From: Desulfovibrio fairfieldensis
GTDB taxonomy: Bacteria > Desulfobacterota > Desulfovibrionia > Desulfovibrionales > Desulfovibrionaceae
Assembly (NCBI RefSeq): GCF_001553605.1
Contig: NZ_CP014229.1
Location: 2,756,501 to 2,820,500 of the forward strand
DNA: 64,000 nucleotides
Reading direction: 5' to 3'
The position numbers were made by a program, and so were the translations under genes. Positions 1-8,657 of the stretch are shown here, in pieces. A model generated the notes under the pieces. That model was not told where the DNA came from, made no database searches, and saw only the letters and a list, made by a program, of their open reading frames with translations. The number at the start of each line of letters is the position of its first letter. The first letter of the stretch is position 1.

Positions 1-1970
1 ACGTGGCTACCTGGCCCTGCAGGGCCGGTCCTTCGAGGTTCTGGACGTTCTTGAGCTGGAGGTAGACCGGCTTTCCGGCGGCAATCTCGTCCGGCGTGAG
101 TTCCTTGCCGTCGGCGTCCGTATAGGCCACGCCCCAGTCGGCGGGCGCGGAGGCCATGGAATTGCCGTCCTTGTCCTTCCAGACAATACCCGTACCGTCT
201 TTCAGTTTTGTCAGCACATCCTTCATGGTCTGGGGAGACGTCAGGGTCAGGGTGCCGGTTTCGCCGTTATTGGTGGTGACGGTGTAGACCAGATCCGGCG
301 GCTCTTCCAGGTAGGTGCCCGTGCCGTCAGTGTAGAACAGAGAATTTCCGGCGGTATTCGTTTTGGGCACCTTGGTGCTGGCTTCAAACGTGGTCGTGAA
401 ACCGGCGGTTCCGCTGGCGCCGGTGGTCAGTTTGAAATCCTTCACGTCGTCCAGTTTCAGGACCCGGTTGCCGTCGGCGTCCGTTGTGAGCGTTCCGGGA
501 TAGGCGGCATTGATGGCGTCCAGCAACTGCTGGTTGGTCATGCCGCTTGTCAGCTGATCCACATAAACGACGCTGCCGTCCTTCTTGGTGATGGTGAAGA
601 CAAGTTCGGAGCCCGGAGGCGGCGGGGTTTCGTCGTCCTTGCCGTCAATGCGCTTGCCCAGCTTGCCCGCGGCAAAGGTCAGGGTGGCGGAGGCGGAGTC
701 CAGCGTACCGCCCAACTCGTCCCGGACGCCCTTGGCGGGCGTGTGATTGCTCTGCAGCTTGCTGGCGTCGGTGAGGTCGGCGCACGCCACATTTGTGACA
801 CCGCTCAGGTTCACGCCCCAGGAGCCGGCGCTGTTCAGGCCGATGTCCACGCTGTCGCCGCTCTGGGTGGCCTGGGCCATCTGCACCAGCAGCTCCCGCT
901 TGCTGGCCCCGGCCTTGATCTTGAATTCGCGCGTGCTGCCGTCTTCCATGGTCATGGTAAAGGTCAGGAGGTCATTGTCCCCCTTGCCCTCGGCCATGCC
1001 TCCGGCGGCATTCAATTTGTCGTCATTCAGACTGCCGCTGCCCACACCCACCCAGGTGGAGGGCGGCGTATAGGCTTCATCCGAACTCTTGCGGCGGCTG
1101 AAGGACTTGACGCCGTCCATAAGCAGGTTGCCGTCGGCGTCCAGCCGGGCATTGATGCCGCCGGCGGCGGCGTTGAGAGCCGTCACCAACTGGTCGGCGG
1201 TGGAGTTGCCCTTGACGGTCACGGATTTTTTGGCGCCGTTCCGCAACACCAGGTCATAGGTATATTCCGTGGGGTTGGTGAGGGACTGGCTGGTATCCAG
1301 GCTGCCGTTGGTCAGCCAGGTGGAGTTCGTGCCCGAGGCCCCCATCCCCTTCAGATTGTTGTTGTAGATGATCAGGTTGTTGTCCGCGCCGGTATCCTTG
1401 CCCGCCACCTGGTAGACATAGCCGGAACCGGTCTGGATCAGGCTGACCTTGATGCCCGGATTTTCCGTGGAATTGTTGACCATGCTGGCGAACGACTCCA
1501 GCGTGGTACCGGCCGGAACCTTGATGCTGTGGTCCTTGCCCGCGTAATTGAAGCGGAAGTACTGCACGTCGCCCGTGTCGTTGATGATATCGGTCTTGGA
1601 ATCGAACACACAACCGGTATTGGCCCAGATGGCGTTGCTGGCCATCTGGCTGACCTTGATGGTGTGCTGCACATCCTGGGCCGAGGCATTGGCCACCGCG
1701 GTGATGATGTTTTCGTTGCTGCTGCTGACGTTCTTGGTGACGAAGTTGTTCTTGTCGCTCAGCGCGGAGAGCATGCTGCTGGCGGCCTGCACCTGCTCGA
1801 TGATCTTGCCGAAGGCCTCATAGCGCAGGTTCCAGTCGCCTTTCCAGGCTTCAAGCCGGTTCAGCTGCGACGATTCGATCTTTTTGAGCTGCTCCAGCAC
1901 CTTGTCGAAGTTGGTGTCGTTGCCGCTCAGACCGGAAATGGCGTTGGAGCCGGAAATGCTGATTGCCATA
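1..1970 (-). CDS. fliD: Flagellar hook-associated protein 2 (filament cap), 3' end cut off by window edge
   Basis: About 656 codons are visible, open to the window edge, so the C-terminus is missing. FliD forms the cap at the tip of the flagellar filament under which flagellin folds. The N-terminus (MAISISGSNAISGLSGNDTN, then an amphipathic helix with LEAWKGDWNLRYEAFG) matches the HAP2 N-terminal domain. The middle holds repeated hook-IN-like units (for example around LDADGNLLMDGVKSF and TDADGNRVLKLDDVKDF), which make the protein longer than enterobacterial FliD. The start is the ATG at 1970, with a GAGGCG-type ribosome site just upstream and a sigma-54-like box about 80 bases upstream. Family assignment is firm; the full length cannot be judged here. 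Confidence 0.88.
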
Positions 1971-2050
1971 TGCGCCTCGCACTGCGAAAGATCTCTGCCG
2001 CGCCTTAGGCGCGGGCCCGCCACCAAAAAACAGCGGTGCGCACAAACTCA

Positions 2051-2067
2051 TGCAAAATGCGTGCAAA
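2051..2067 (-). promoter_or_regulatory. Candidate sigma-54 promoter of fliD
   Basis: On the minus strand this reads TTTGCACGCATTTTGCA, which fits YTGGCACGRNNNTTGCW except for one G of the -24 GG pair and the purine position. It lies about 80 bases upstream of the fliD start. RpoN control of flagellar genes is well known, so the context supports it. The lost G lowers confidence. Confidence 0.45.
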
Positions 2068-2177
2068 GAATTTTTTGCCGGGTGCGGACAGGCGCGCCGC
2101 CGCGCCCCCGGACACCGGGATCTTCCGTTCTCCTTTTCTAACGGCCGGAACGCAAAAAAGTTTAGAACGGGAACGCC

Positions 2178-2219
2178 GAGCGCCGCGCGGCTGCCGGAAA
2201 CAGCGGCCGCGCGGCGCTC
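2178..2219. terminator. Strong hairpin downstream of rdgB
   Basis: A perfect 14-bp inverted repeat (GAGCGCCGCGCGGC and its complement) encloses a 14-base loop. On the minus strand a run of six T follows about 15 bases after the stem. It may end the rdgB transcript. The rest of the gap between fliD and rdgB shows only the sigma-54-like box. Confidence 0.45.
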
Positions 2220-2253
2220 GAAAACAGCACGCGGGAAAAGGCCAAAGACCGCG

Positions 2254-2883
2254 TTACCCGGCCATGAACGCCCCCCAGCGCGCCAGCAAGGCTCGCAGGG
2301 CATTGCCGCGATGGCTGCGGGCGTTTTTTTCCTCTCGGGAAAGCTGGGCCGCGGTTTTGTTGATCAGGGGATCAAAAAAAATCGGATCATAGCCGAAGCC
2401 GTTCTCTCCGCGCGGCGCGGCCAGCAGGCGCCCTTCCCAGGTGCCGCGCACCACCATCTCCCCGCCGTCGGGCTTCACGGCGGCCATGCAGCTCACAAAG
2501 CAGCAGGCCCGGCGTCCCTCGGACACGGCGGCCAGCTCGTGCAGCAGCTTGCGGATATTGCGCTGGTCCCGGCTTTCGCCGGGCAGGCTTTGCCAGTCGT
2601 CGGAATAGCGGGCCGAATAGACTCCGGGCCTGCCGCCCAGGGCCTCCACCATCAAACCCGAATCGTCGGCCACGCTGATCAGGCCGGTGATCCCGGCCAC
2701 GGCGCGGGCCTTGATCAGGGCGTTTTCCTCAAAGGTCGTGCCGGTCTCCTCAATGTCCTCAATCTGGGGGAAGGCCTCCAGCCCGATGACTTCCACGCCG
2801 AAATCGGCCAGGGGCCCGGCCAGTTCGCGCACCTTGCCCGCGTTATGGGTCGCCAGGACGACGCGCTGTTTTTCTTCCGCCAT
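2254..2883 (-). CDS. rdgB: Non-canonical purine NTP pyrophosphatase (dITP/XTP, HAM1 family)
   Basis: This 209-residue protein has the usual RdgB length. It hydrolyses dITP, dXTP and ITP to the monophosphate and keeps deaminated purines out of nucleic acids. The N-terminal substrate loop (VVLATHNAGKVREL), the EETGTTFEENALIKA segment, the VADDSGLMVEALGG block and the FGYDPIFF segment are all family hallmarks. An SHRGNAL segment near the C-terminus completes it. It is a stand-alone gene on the minus strand, 22 bases downstream of the EamA transporter, so the two may be co-transcribed. Confidence 0.93.
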   Translation of the reverse strand: MAEEKQRVVLATHNAGKVRELAGPLADFGVEVIGLEAFPQIEDIEETGTTFEENALIKARAVAGITGLISVADDSGLMVEALGGRPGVYSARYSDDWQSLPGESRDQRNIRKLLHELAAVSEGRRACCFVSCMAAVKPDGGEMVVRGTWEGRLLAAPRGENGFGYDPIFFDPLINKTAAQLSREEKNARSHRGNALRALLARWGAFMAG

Positions 2884-2905
2884 ATGTCAGCTCCTTTGGA
2901 ACGCG

Positions 2906-3811
2906 TTACGCTTGCTTGCGATGATGAGGAATAACCAGCGTGGCGACCAGGATGCCGCCGATAACCAGCACGCCGCCCGCCACCTGGGCCGGGGCGATGC
3001 TTTCGCCCAGCACCAGCACCGAGGCCACGGCCGCGAAGACCGGCAGGCTGTAATACACAATGCCCGCGCGCACCGGGCCGATTCTGTCCACGGCCAGGGT
3101 CCAGAACCAGAACGAGAAAAAGGAACAGCCCACCCCGGCATACAGGATGCCCGTGACCAGGGCCGGGGAAATCTCGGGCCGGGGCAACAGGCAGGCCTCG
3201 GCCACGGTAAAGGGCAGGGAATAGAGCAGGCCCAGGCCAAAGGTCGCCACATTAAAGCCCAGGGGCGACACCTCGCCGGAGCGCTGGCGCATGAACAGCG
3301 AGTAGAGACCGAAGCAGAGCGCGCCGCCCAGGGCCCAGAAGTCGCCGCTGTTGATGCGCAGCCCGGCCAGGCGTTGCCAGTCGCCCCGGCTGACCAGAAT
3401 GATCACGCCCGCCAGCACAACCAGCATCCCGGCCAGGCGGCGCGGGGTGATGGGCTCGCCGTAGATGATACGCGAAAAAAGCAGGATCACGATAGGCGCG
3501 GTGGGCACCAGCAGGGCCATGTTCAGGCTTTCCGTGGTCTGCCCGGCCTTGTAGATCAGGGTGTTCATCAGGGTGACGCCCAGCACGGCCATGAGCGAGA
3601 GATACAGCCAGTGCCTGCGGATGCCGGGCCAGTCCCGCTTCAGGTGCCGCCAGGCAAAAGGCAAAAGCACCGCAAGAGCCACCAGCCAGCGCCAGAAATT
3701 GCACTGCCACGGGGGTATCAGGGTTGCCAGAGCCCTGGCGACCACAAAATTGCCGGACCAGATGATGGTGGCAAGCAGGGCGCTGCCGTAGCCCAAAGCG
3801 GTTTGCTGCAT
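2906..3811 (-). CDS. EamA/DMT-family membrane transporter
   Basis: The protein has about 301 residues and ten predicted hydrophobic segments arranged as two EamA repeats, each ending in the typical LGE(S/P)xxxxxxxG pattern (YGEPITPRRLAG and LGESIAPAQVAG). Members of this inner-membrane superfamily export metabolites or amino acids; the substrate cannot be told from sequence. I chose the ATG at 3811 (MQQTALGYG) because AAAGGA lies six bases upstream; the upstream in-frame ATG at 3856 lacks such a site and would add an unlikely tail. It lies just upstream of rdgB on the same strand. Confidence 0.85.
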   Translation of the reverse strand: MQQTALGYGSALLATIIWSGNFVVARALATLIPPWQCNFWRWLVALAVLLPFAWRHLKRDWPGIRRHWLYLSLMAVLGVTLMNTLIYKAGQTTESLNMALLVPTAPIVILLFSRIIYGEPITPRRLAGMLVVLAGVIILVSRGDWQRLAGLRINSGDFWALGGALCFGLYSLFMRQRSGEVSPLGFNVATFGLGLLYSLPFTVAEACLLPRPEISPALVTGILYAGVGCSFFSFWFWTLAVDRIGPVRAGIVYYSLPVFAAVASVLVLGESIAPAQVAGGVLVIGGILVATLVIPHHRKQA

Positions 3812-3901
3812 AGTCGTCCTTTGCCGGACGGCGGCCGGGGGAATGAAAGGGAACAAGCCGCCGCGCGGTCAGGCAGCATAGCCGATTCCCGGGGCAAAGG
3901 C

Positions 3902-3960
3902 AAAAACGGGCCACAGCCGAAGCGGAGCACAGCCGCCATCGACCGACGGTGCTCCGCTTC
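3902..3960 (-). terminator. Probable terminator of the MFS transporter gene
   Basis: A perfect 12-bp inverted repeat (GAAGCGGAGCAC, arms 3919-3930 and 3949-3960) has an 18-base loop. On the minus strand it is followed about a dozen bases later by a short T run. It lies just past the stop of the MFS gene. Confidence 0.5.
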
Positions 3961-3983
3961 CCGCTTTGCGCCATATGCCGCCC

Positions 3984-5147
3984 TTATGCCCGCGTTACGC
4001 TCCTGGAACCGCCCCGGAGCAGAAACGTCCCAAGGGCCAGACAGCAACAGAGCCCGAGCACCACAAGCAGCGCGTTGCCCAGCCCGACCCTGTGCGCAAG
4101 CCAGCCCAGGGTGGGCGGAAAGAACAGCAGGCCGCCGTAGGCCAGCACGGAGACGGCCGCGCTGGCCTCGCCGGGAGTGACGCCGGGATATTCCCCGGCG
4201 CGGCTGAACAGAATGGGAACAATGGGAGAAAGCCCTGCGCCCATGCAGGCATAGCCCAGAAGGCAGACGCCCGCCCTGGGAGAAAACAGGGCCAGGGCCA
4301 TGCCGCAGGCCGCGAGCAATGCCCCGCCGCAGGTCAGGGGAAAATCCCCGGCCCAGCTCCGCAGCCGGTCGGTGAAAACGCGGCAGAGCACCGTGGTTCC
4401 GGCAAAGGCGCCGTAGACCAGGGCGGCGGTCTGTTCATCGGCCCCTTTCACGCTGAAGAGCAGCAGACTGCCCCATTCCGCCACCGAGCCTTCGGCCGCG
4501 TAGGTGCACATGGCAAGCAGACCGCAGCCGATGACGAAAAGCGGCAGGGCGCGAAAGGTTCTTTTCCGCGCCGTTTGTTCCGTCGCGCCGTCCGGCTGGA
4601 GGCGGGGCACGGCCAGCGGCCGGAAGCAGGCATAGCCCCCGAGCACGCCGATAAAATTGACAAGCGGGCTGAAGCCCAGAGCGGCGAACAGCGCCCCCAT
4701 CAGCGAGCCCATGACGCCGCCGAGGCTGTAGGAGGCGTGCATGAGCGCCATGCACGGGGCATGGTAACGCCGTTCAATCTGTATCCCCTGCGTGTTCATG
4801 GCGACATCGGCCAAACCCGTGCCGCAACCGACCAGTACGCAGGCCAAGGCGAGCAACAGCGGCGTGGAGGCCAGCCCGCAGAACGGGAGGGAAAAAAGCA
4901 GCACAAGGGTGCCGAGACGGAGAACCGCGCGGCTGCCCCAGCGCGCGATGAGCCAGGCGCTGCCGAAAAGCGCGACCAGCCCGGACACGCCGAGACAGAG
5001 CAGGATAAGGCCTATCTGGGCATCGTCCGCCCCGGTCTGCGCCTTGAGCGCGGGCAGGCGCGCTGTCAGCAGGCCGTAGGCAAGGCCGGGACAGATGAAG
5101 AAATACGCACAGGCCGCGCGGGCCGTGCTGAACTCGGACCATTTCAT
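3984..5147 (-). CDS. MFS transporter under a MerR-type promoter
   Basis: This 387-residue protein has about twelve hydrophobic segments, with RWGSRAVLRLG between helices 2 and 3 in the usual MFS loop position. It resembles the YbjJ/fucose-permease branch (CGTGLADVAMNTQGIQIE). The substrate is unknown; export of a drug or metabolite is a fair inference from the divergent MerR/GyrI-type regulator. AAGGAAG lies nine bases before the ATG. The leader carries a palindrome of the TAGAGC-type family, and the promoter at 5260-5290 has the stretched spacer typical of MerR-controlled genes. Confidence 0.85.
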   Translation of the reverse strand: MKWSEFSTARAACAYFFICPGLAYGLLTARLPALKAQTGADDAQIGLILLCLGVSGLVALFGSAWLIARWGSRAVLRLGTLVLLFSLPFCGLASTPLLLALACVLVGCGTGLADVAMNTQGIQIERRYHAPCMALMHASYSLGGVMGSLMGALFAALGFSPLVNFIGVLGGYACFRPLAVPRLQPDGATEQTARKRTFRALPLFVIGCGLLAMCTYAAEGSVAEWGSLLLFSVKGADEQTAALVYGAFAGTTVLCRVFTDRLRSWAGDFPLTCGGALLAACGMALALFSPRAGVCLLGYACMGAGLSPIVPILFSRAGEYPGVTPGEASAAVSVLAYGGLLFFPPTLGWLAHRVGLGNALLVVLGLCCCLALGTFLLRGGSRSVTRA

Positions 5148-5163
5148 GACACGTCACTTCCTT

Positions 5164-5197
5164 AAAGCAGTTTGCCTTTCAAAGGAAAGCTGCTCTG
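5164..5197. repeat. Short palindrome of the TAGAGC-type family, in the MFS leader
   Basis: On the minus strand it reads AGAGCAGC, then an imperfect stem around CCTTT/AAAGG, then CTGCTTT. It would fold in the transcript between the MerR-type promoter and the MFS start. Its ends match the AGAGCA ends seen at 25735, 35480 and 41136. Confidence 0.5.
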
Positions 5198-5259
5198 AAA
5201 TACCCGGAGGATGCGGCCCGGGCGCCCTCTGCGCGCGGACTTCCCTCTTGTAATGGATC

Positions 5260-5290
5260 ACTATAAACTATGAGGTAAGGCAAGGGTCAA
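5260..5290 (-). promoter_or_regulatory. MerR-type promoter with 19-bp spacer, firing toward the MFS gene
   Basis: On the minus strand -35 is TTGACC (5285-5290) and -10 is TATAGT (5260-5265), separated by exactly 19 bases. MerR-family activators need such over-long spacers, which they correct by untwisting DNA. The -35 element touches the ribosome site of the divergent merR-type gene, so regulator binding could also affect that gene's own expression. Confidence 0.7.
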
Positions 5291-5300
5291 GGAGCATTGC

Positions 5301-6116
5301 ATGAAAAATGAAAAATTTCTGAAAACCGGGGAATTCGCCCGCTTGTGCCATACAACCAAGGAAACGCTCTTCCACTACGACCGGGAAGGCATCCTCAAGC
5401 CCAGGCACGTCTCGGGCAACGGCTATCGCCGCTACGGCCTGGAGCAGTTTTTCGATTTCGACATGATATCCCTGCTTAAAGAGACCGGCAGCACGCTTGG
5501 GGAAATCCGGGCCTGTCGGGAAATGCGCGATCCCCGCGCCTATCTGCGCCTGCTCCGCGAGCGCGCCGGAATCCTCGAGAAAGAGCGGGCGCGTCTGGCC
5601 CGGCGCGAAGCCATGCTGCGCAGGCTCATCGCCCTGACCGAAGAGACCATTGGTGCGGACTTCGACAGGCTGCTGCTTGAGGAAAAGGAGGCGGAACGCA
5701 TCATTGCCGTGCCCACGGACCCGGAAAAAATTCTCAGCGGCGCGGGCAGCGTCGAATGCTACTCCGCCTGCCTGGCGCATGATCTGGAGCGCGGCAACAG
5801 CACGGACGCCCCTCTCGGCATGATCATCCCGGCGGAACACGCCGGAAAAGGAGAATTCCGGCCCTGCTTTTTCTTTACCCGGGCGGAAGCGGGCGACGCG
5901 GGGGACGTGCGGGAAATTCCCGCCGGACGCTATGCGGCCTTTTTCCACAAGGGCGAGGTATCCAGCCAAGCCGCCGCTTTCGGGCGCATGGTCAGGGCTG
6001 TTGCCGACTCGGGGCTGCGCATGCGCGGCGACGCTTACGGTTATGATCTGATGAGCCACCTGCTGACCGGGTCGGGCGCGGTCTATGTGGCGAAATACAT
6101 TGTCCGGCTGGAATGA
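5301..6116 (+). CDS. MerR-family regulator with GyrI-like effector domain
   Basis: The 271-residue protein has an N-terminal MerR winged helix (about residues 5-75: TGEFARLCHTTKETLFHYD and GYRRYGLEQ), a long coiled coil (about 80-125), and a C-terminal GyrI/BmrR-like ligand domain (about 130-270). The layout matches BmrR-type multidrug regulators that sense bulky ligands. GGAG lies six bases before the ATG. It is divergent from the MFS transporter, whose promoter has the matching 19-bp spacer, so ligand-dependent activation of that exporter is the likely job. The ligand is unknown. Confidence 0.85.
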   Translation: MKNEKFLKTGEFARLCHTTKETLFHYDREGILKPRHVSGNGYRRYGLEQFFDFDMISLLKETGSTLGEIRACREMRDPRAYLRLLRERAGILEKERARLARREAMLRRLIALTEETIGADFDRLLLEEKEAERIIAVPTDPEKILSGAGSVECYSACLAHDLERGNSTDAPLGMIIPAEHAGKGEFRPCFFFTRAEAGDAGDVREIPAGRYAAFFHKGEVSSQAAAFGRMVRAVADSGLRMRGDAYGYDLMSHLLTGSGAVYVAKYIVRLE

Positions 6117-6183
6117 AGCACTGCCGGGCCCGTATTGCCGGGCCGCCGGGGATGCTGTACACGGGCGGATGGGAGGAAGAGCC

Positions 6184-7464
6184 ATGCCCCGAAACTTTTT
6201 TGTGGTCCTGCCCGTGGCGGAAGTGGCCCGCCGCCTGGCGGCCTTTGCCCCCCTGCCCTCCGAAACGGCGTCCCTGACCGACCCGCGCGGCCTGGAAGGC
6301 CGGGTGCTGGCGGCGGACGTCATTGCCGGGGACGACGTGCCCCTGACCAGCCGCTCCGGCATGGACGGCTATGCCGTGCAGGCGGCGGACGTTTTCGGCG
6401 CGTCCGAGGGCAATCCGGTCTATCTGGCCCTCACGGGCCGCATCGCCGTGGACCGCCCGGCCGACTTCAGTCTGGAGCCGGGCCGATGCGCGGCCATCGT
6501 CACCGGCGGCACGCTGCCGGACGGGGCCGACGCCGTGGTCATGATGGAGCACAGTGCCGAACTGGCCGACGGCCAAAATGGGGAGCCCCTGGTGGAAATC
6601 CGGCGGCCCGTGGCTCCGGGCATGCATGTGCTGCGGCGCGGCGACGACGCGCGTGAGGGCCGCCCGGCGCTCAGATCCGGCGTTCTGCTCCGCCCGCAGG
6701 AAATCGGCCTGCTGGCCGCCTGCGGCGCGCGGGGCGTGAGCGTGCGCGCCCGGCCCAGGGTGGGCATCCTTTCCACAGGCGACGAGGTCATTCCCGTCAG
6801 CGCCGATCCCCGGCCCGGCCAGGTGCGCGACGTGAACAGCCACGCCCTGGCGGCCATCTGCCGCGAAGCCGGGGCCGAGCCGCGCCTGCTGGGCATTGTG
6901 CCCGACGACCTGGAAGCCATTGCCGTTGCTCTGCGGGAACACCTGGCCGATGTGGACGTGCTGCTGCTCTCGGGCGGCAGTTCGGTGGGCGCGCGCGATT
7001 TTACCGTCGCGGCCCTGGAACGCCTGCCCGATGCGGAAATTTTCTGCCACGGCGTGGCCCTTTCGCCGGGCAAGCCGCTGATTCTGGCCCGCGTGGGGCA
7101 AAAATGCGTCTGGGGCCTGCCTGGCCAGGTGGCTTCGGCCCAGGTGGTCATGTTTGTGCTGGGCACGCCCTTTCTGCGCCATCTGGCGGGGCGGTCCGAT
7201 GCCTTTGACCAGAACCTCTGGCCCGCGCGCCGGGCCGTGCTGTCGCGCAACATGGCCTCCAAGCAGGGACGCGAGGACTATCTGCGGGTACGCCTGGAAG
7301 CTCCGGCCGACCCGGAGCCCACCGGCGGCCTGCCCCTTGCCGTGCCCGTGCCCGGCCTGTCCGGCCTGCTGCGCACCCTGCTGGACGCCCAAGGCCTGGT
7401 ACGCATTGACGCCGACCTGGAAGGGTTGGAACAGGGCAGCGTGGTGGACGTATTGTTGCTGTAG
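6184..7464 (+). CDS. moeA: Molybdopterin molybdenumtransferase
   Basis: MoeA inserts molybdate into adenylylated molybdopterin, giving active Moco. The 426-residue protein has the family blocks in order: SRSGMDGYAVQAADV, the VTGGTLPDGADAVVMMEHS region, the LSTGDEV segment of the MogA-like domain, and LLLSGGSSVGARDF. The ATG at 6184 is preferred because GGGAGGAAGAG precedes it; an upstream in-frame ATG at 6085 would overlap the end of the merR-type gene. The nitrate reductase and molybdenum hydroxylase at the other end of the window would depend on this cofactor. It stands alone here. Confidence 0.92.
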   Translation: MPRNFFVVLPVAEVARRLAAFAPLPSETASLTDPRGLEGRVLAADVIAGDDVPLTSRSGMDGYAVQAADVFGASEGNPVYLALTGRIAVDRPADFSLEPGRCAAIVTGGTLPDGADAVVMMEHSAELADGQNGEPLVEIRRPVAPGMHVLRRGDDAREGRPALRSGVLLRPQEIGLLAACGARGVSVRARPRVGILSTGDEVIPVSADPRPGQVRDVNSHALAAICREAGAEPRLLGIVPDDLEAIAVALREHLADVDVLLLSGGSSVGARDFTVAALERLPDAEIFCHGVALSPGKPLILARVGQKCVWGLPGQVASAQVVMFVLGTPFLRHLAGRSDAFDQNLWPARRAVLSRNMASKQGREDYLRVRLEAPADPEPTGGLPLAVPVPGLSGLLRTLLDAQGLVRIDADLEGLEQGSVVDVLLL

Positions 7465-7531
7465 GCCGCTCGCGGCAAATGTTAACAGCTCCTTTTGGGG
7501 CCTGACGCCCGCCACGCCGCCCTCACCATGC

Positions 7532-7560
7532 TTTTCTTTTGCGCCCCAAGCGCGTATAAT
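7532..7560 (+). promoter_or_regulatory. Candidate sigma-70 promoter of the neuB operon
   Basis: A perfect TATAAT (7555-7560) lies 35 bases upstream of the neuB start. The corresponding -35 region (TTTTCT at 7532-7537) is poor, so this would depend on an activator or be weak. Confidence 0.4.
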
Positions 7561-7595
7561 GCGCGCTTCATCCGCAAGAGAGTGAGGAAATCCGT

Positions 7596-8657
7596 ATGAA
7601 AATTACAGATATATTCGATATTCCCGCGCCGGAAAAACGCATCCCCGTGCCCTACGTCATCGCCGAGGCGGGCGTGAACCATGAGGGCAGCATGGACATC
7701 GCCCGCCGCCTCATCGACGAAGCCGCCGAGGGCGGGGCCGACGCCATCAAGTTCCAGACCTACAAGGCCGCCACCCTGGCCTCCAAGGATTCGCCCGCCT
7801 ACTGGGACACCAGCAAGGAGCCCACCAGAAGCCAGTACGAGCTGTTCAAGCGGCATGACTCCTTCTGGAAAAACGAATTCGAAGCCCTCAAGAAGCACTG
7901 CGACGCGGCGGGCATCGCCTTTCTGTCCACGCCCTTTGACGTGGAATCCGCGCATTTCCTCAACGACCTCATGGACGTGTTCAAGATTTCCTCGTCCGAT
8001 ATCACCAACAAGCCCTTCATCCGCATTCTCTGCGATTTCCGCAAGCCCATCCTGCTCTCCACGGGCGCGGCCCATCTGCACGAAATCGCCGAGGCCGTGG
8101 AATGGATCGAGGAAAAGGGCAACAAGCTGGCCCTGCTGCACTGCGTACTGAACTATCCCACAGCCGACGAAAACGCGGCCCTGGGCATGATTCCCGCGCT
8201 CAAGCGCCACTTCCCGCAACACGTCATCGGCTATTCCGACCACACCCTGCCGCAGGACATGCATATCCTCGAAACGGCCACCCTGCTGGGCGCGCGCGTG
8301 CTGGAAAAACATTTCAGCCACGACAAGGCCCTGCCCGGCAACGACCATTACCACGCCATGGACAAAGAGGATCTGAAGCGCTTTTACGCCCGGCTCCGGC
8401 GCACGCTGGACAGCGTGGGCGATCTCGACGTGCGCGCCCTGCCCGCGGAGGAACCGGCCCGGCAACACGCCCGCCGTTCCCTGGTCACGACCCGCGCCGT
8501 GCCCGCCGGCCAGGCGCTGACTCCGGCGGACCTGACCTGGAAGCGCCCGGCCCACGGCATTTCCCCGCGCAATTATGACGAAGTGCTCGGCCTGCGCGCC
8601 CGGCGCGATCTGCCGGAAGACACGGTGCTGACCTGGGCGGATCTGGACCGGGCATGA
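7596..8657 (+). CDS. neuB: NeuB-family nonulosonic acid synthase with SAF domain
   Basis: NeuB-family enzymes condense phosphoenolpyruvate with a hexose to make sialic, legionaminic or pseudaminic acid. The protein has 353 residues: a TIM barrel (YVIAEAGVNHEGSMDIA, IKFQTYKA, FKISSSDITN, the SDHT segment, LEKHFSHDKALPGNDHYHA) and a C-terminal antifreeze-like SAF domain (about 295-350, RSLVTTRAVPAGQALTPADL). Which nonulosonate is made cannot be settled without neighbouring sugar-modifying genes, and none are here. It overlaps the next gene by ATGA, so the two are translationally coupled. Confidence 0.88.
   Translation: MKITDIFDIPAPEKRIPVPYVIAEAGVNHEGSMDIARRLIDEAAEGGADAIKFQTYKAATLASKDSPAYWDTSKEPTRSQYELFKRHDSFWKNEFEALKKHCDAAGIAFLSTPFDVESAHFLNDLMDVFKISSSDITNKPFIRILCDFRKPILLSTGAAHLHEIAEAVEWIEEKGNKLALLHCVLNYPTADENAALGMIPALKRHFPQHVIGYSDHTLPQDMHILETATLLGARVLEKHFSHDKALPGNDHYHAMDKEDLKRFYARLRRTLDSVGDLDVRALPAEEPARQHARRSLVTTRAVPAGQALTPADLTWKRPAHGISPRNYDEVLGLRARRDLPEDTVLTWADLDRA

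Noticed and set aside
743-2008. Long open frame on the plus strand opposite fliD
   Set aside because: It is antisense to a clear FliD coding frame, is Gly/His/Val-rich with no domain, and reflects GC-rich codon bias.
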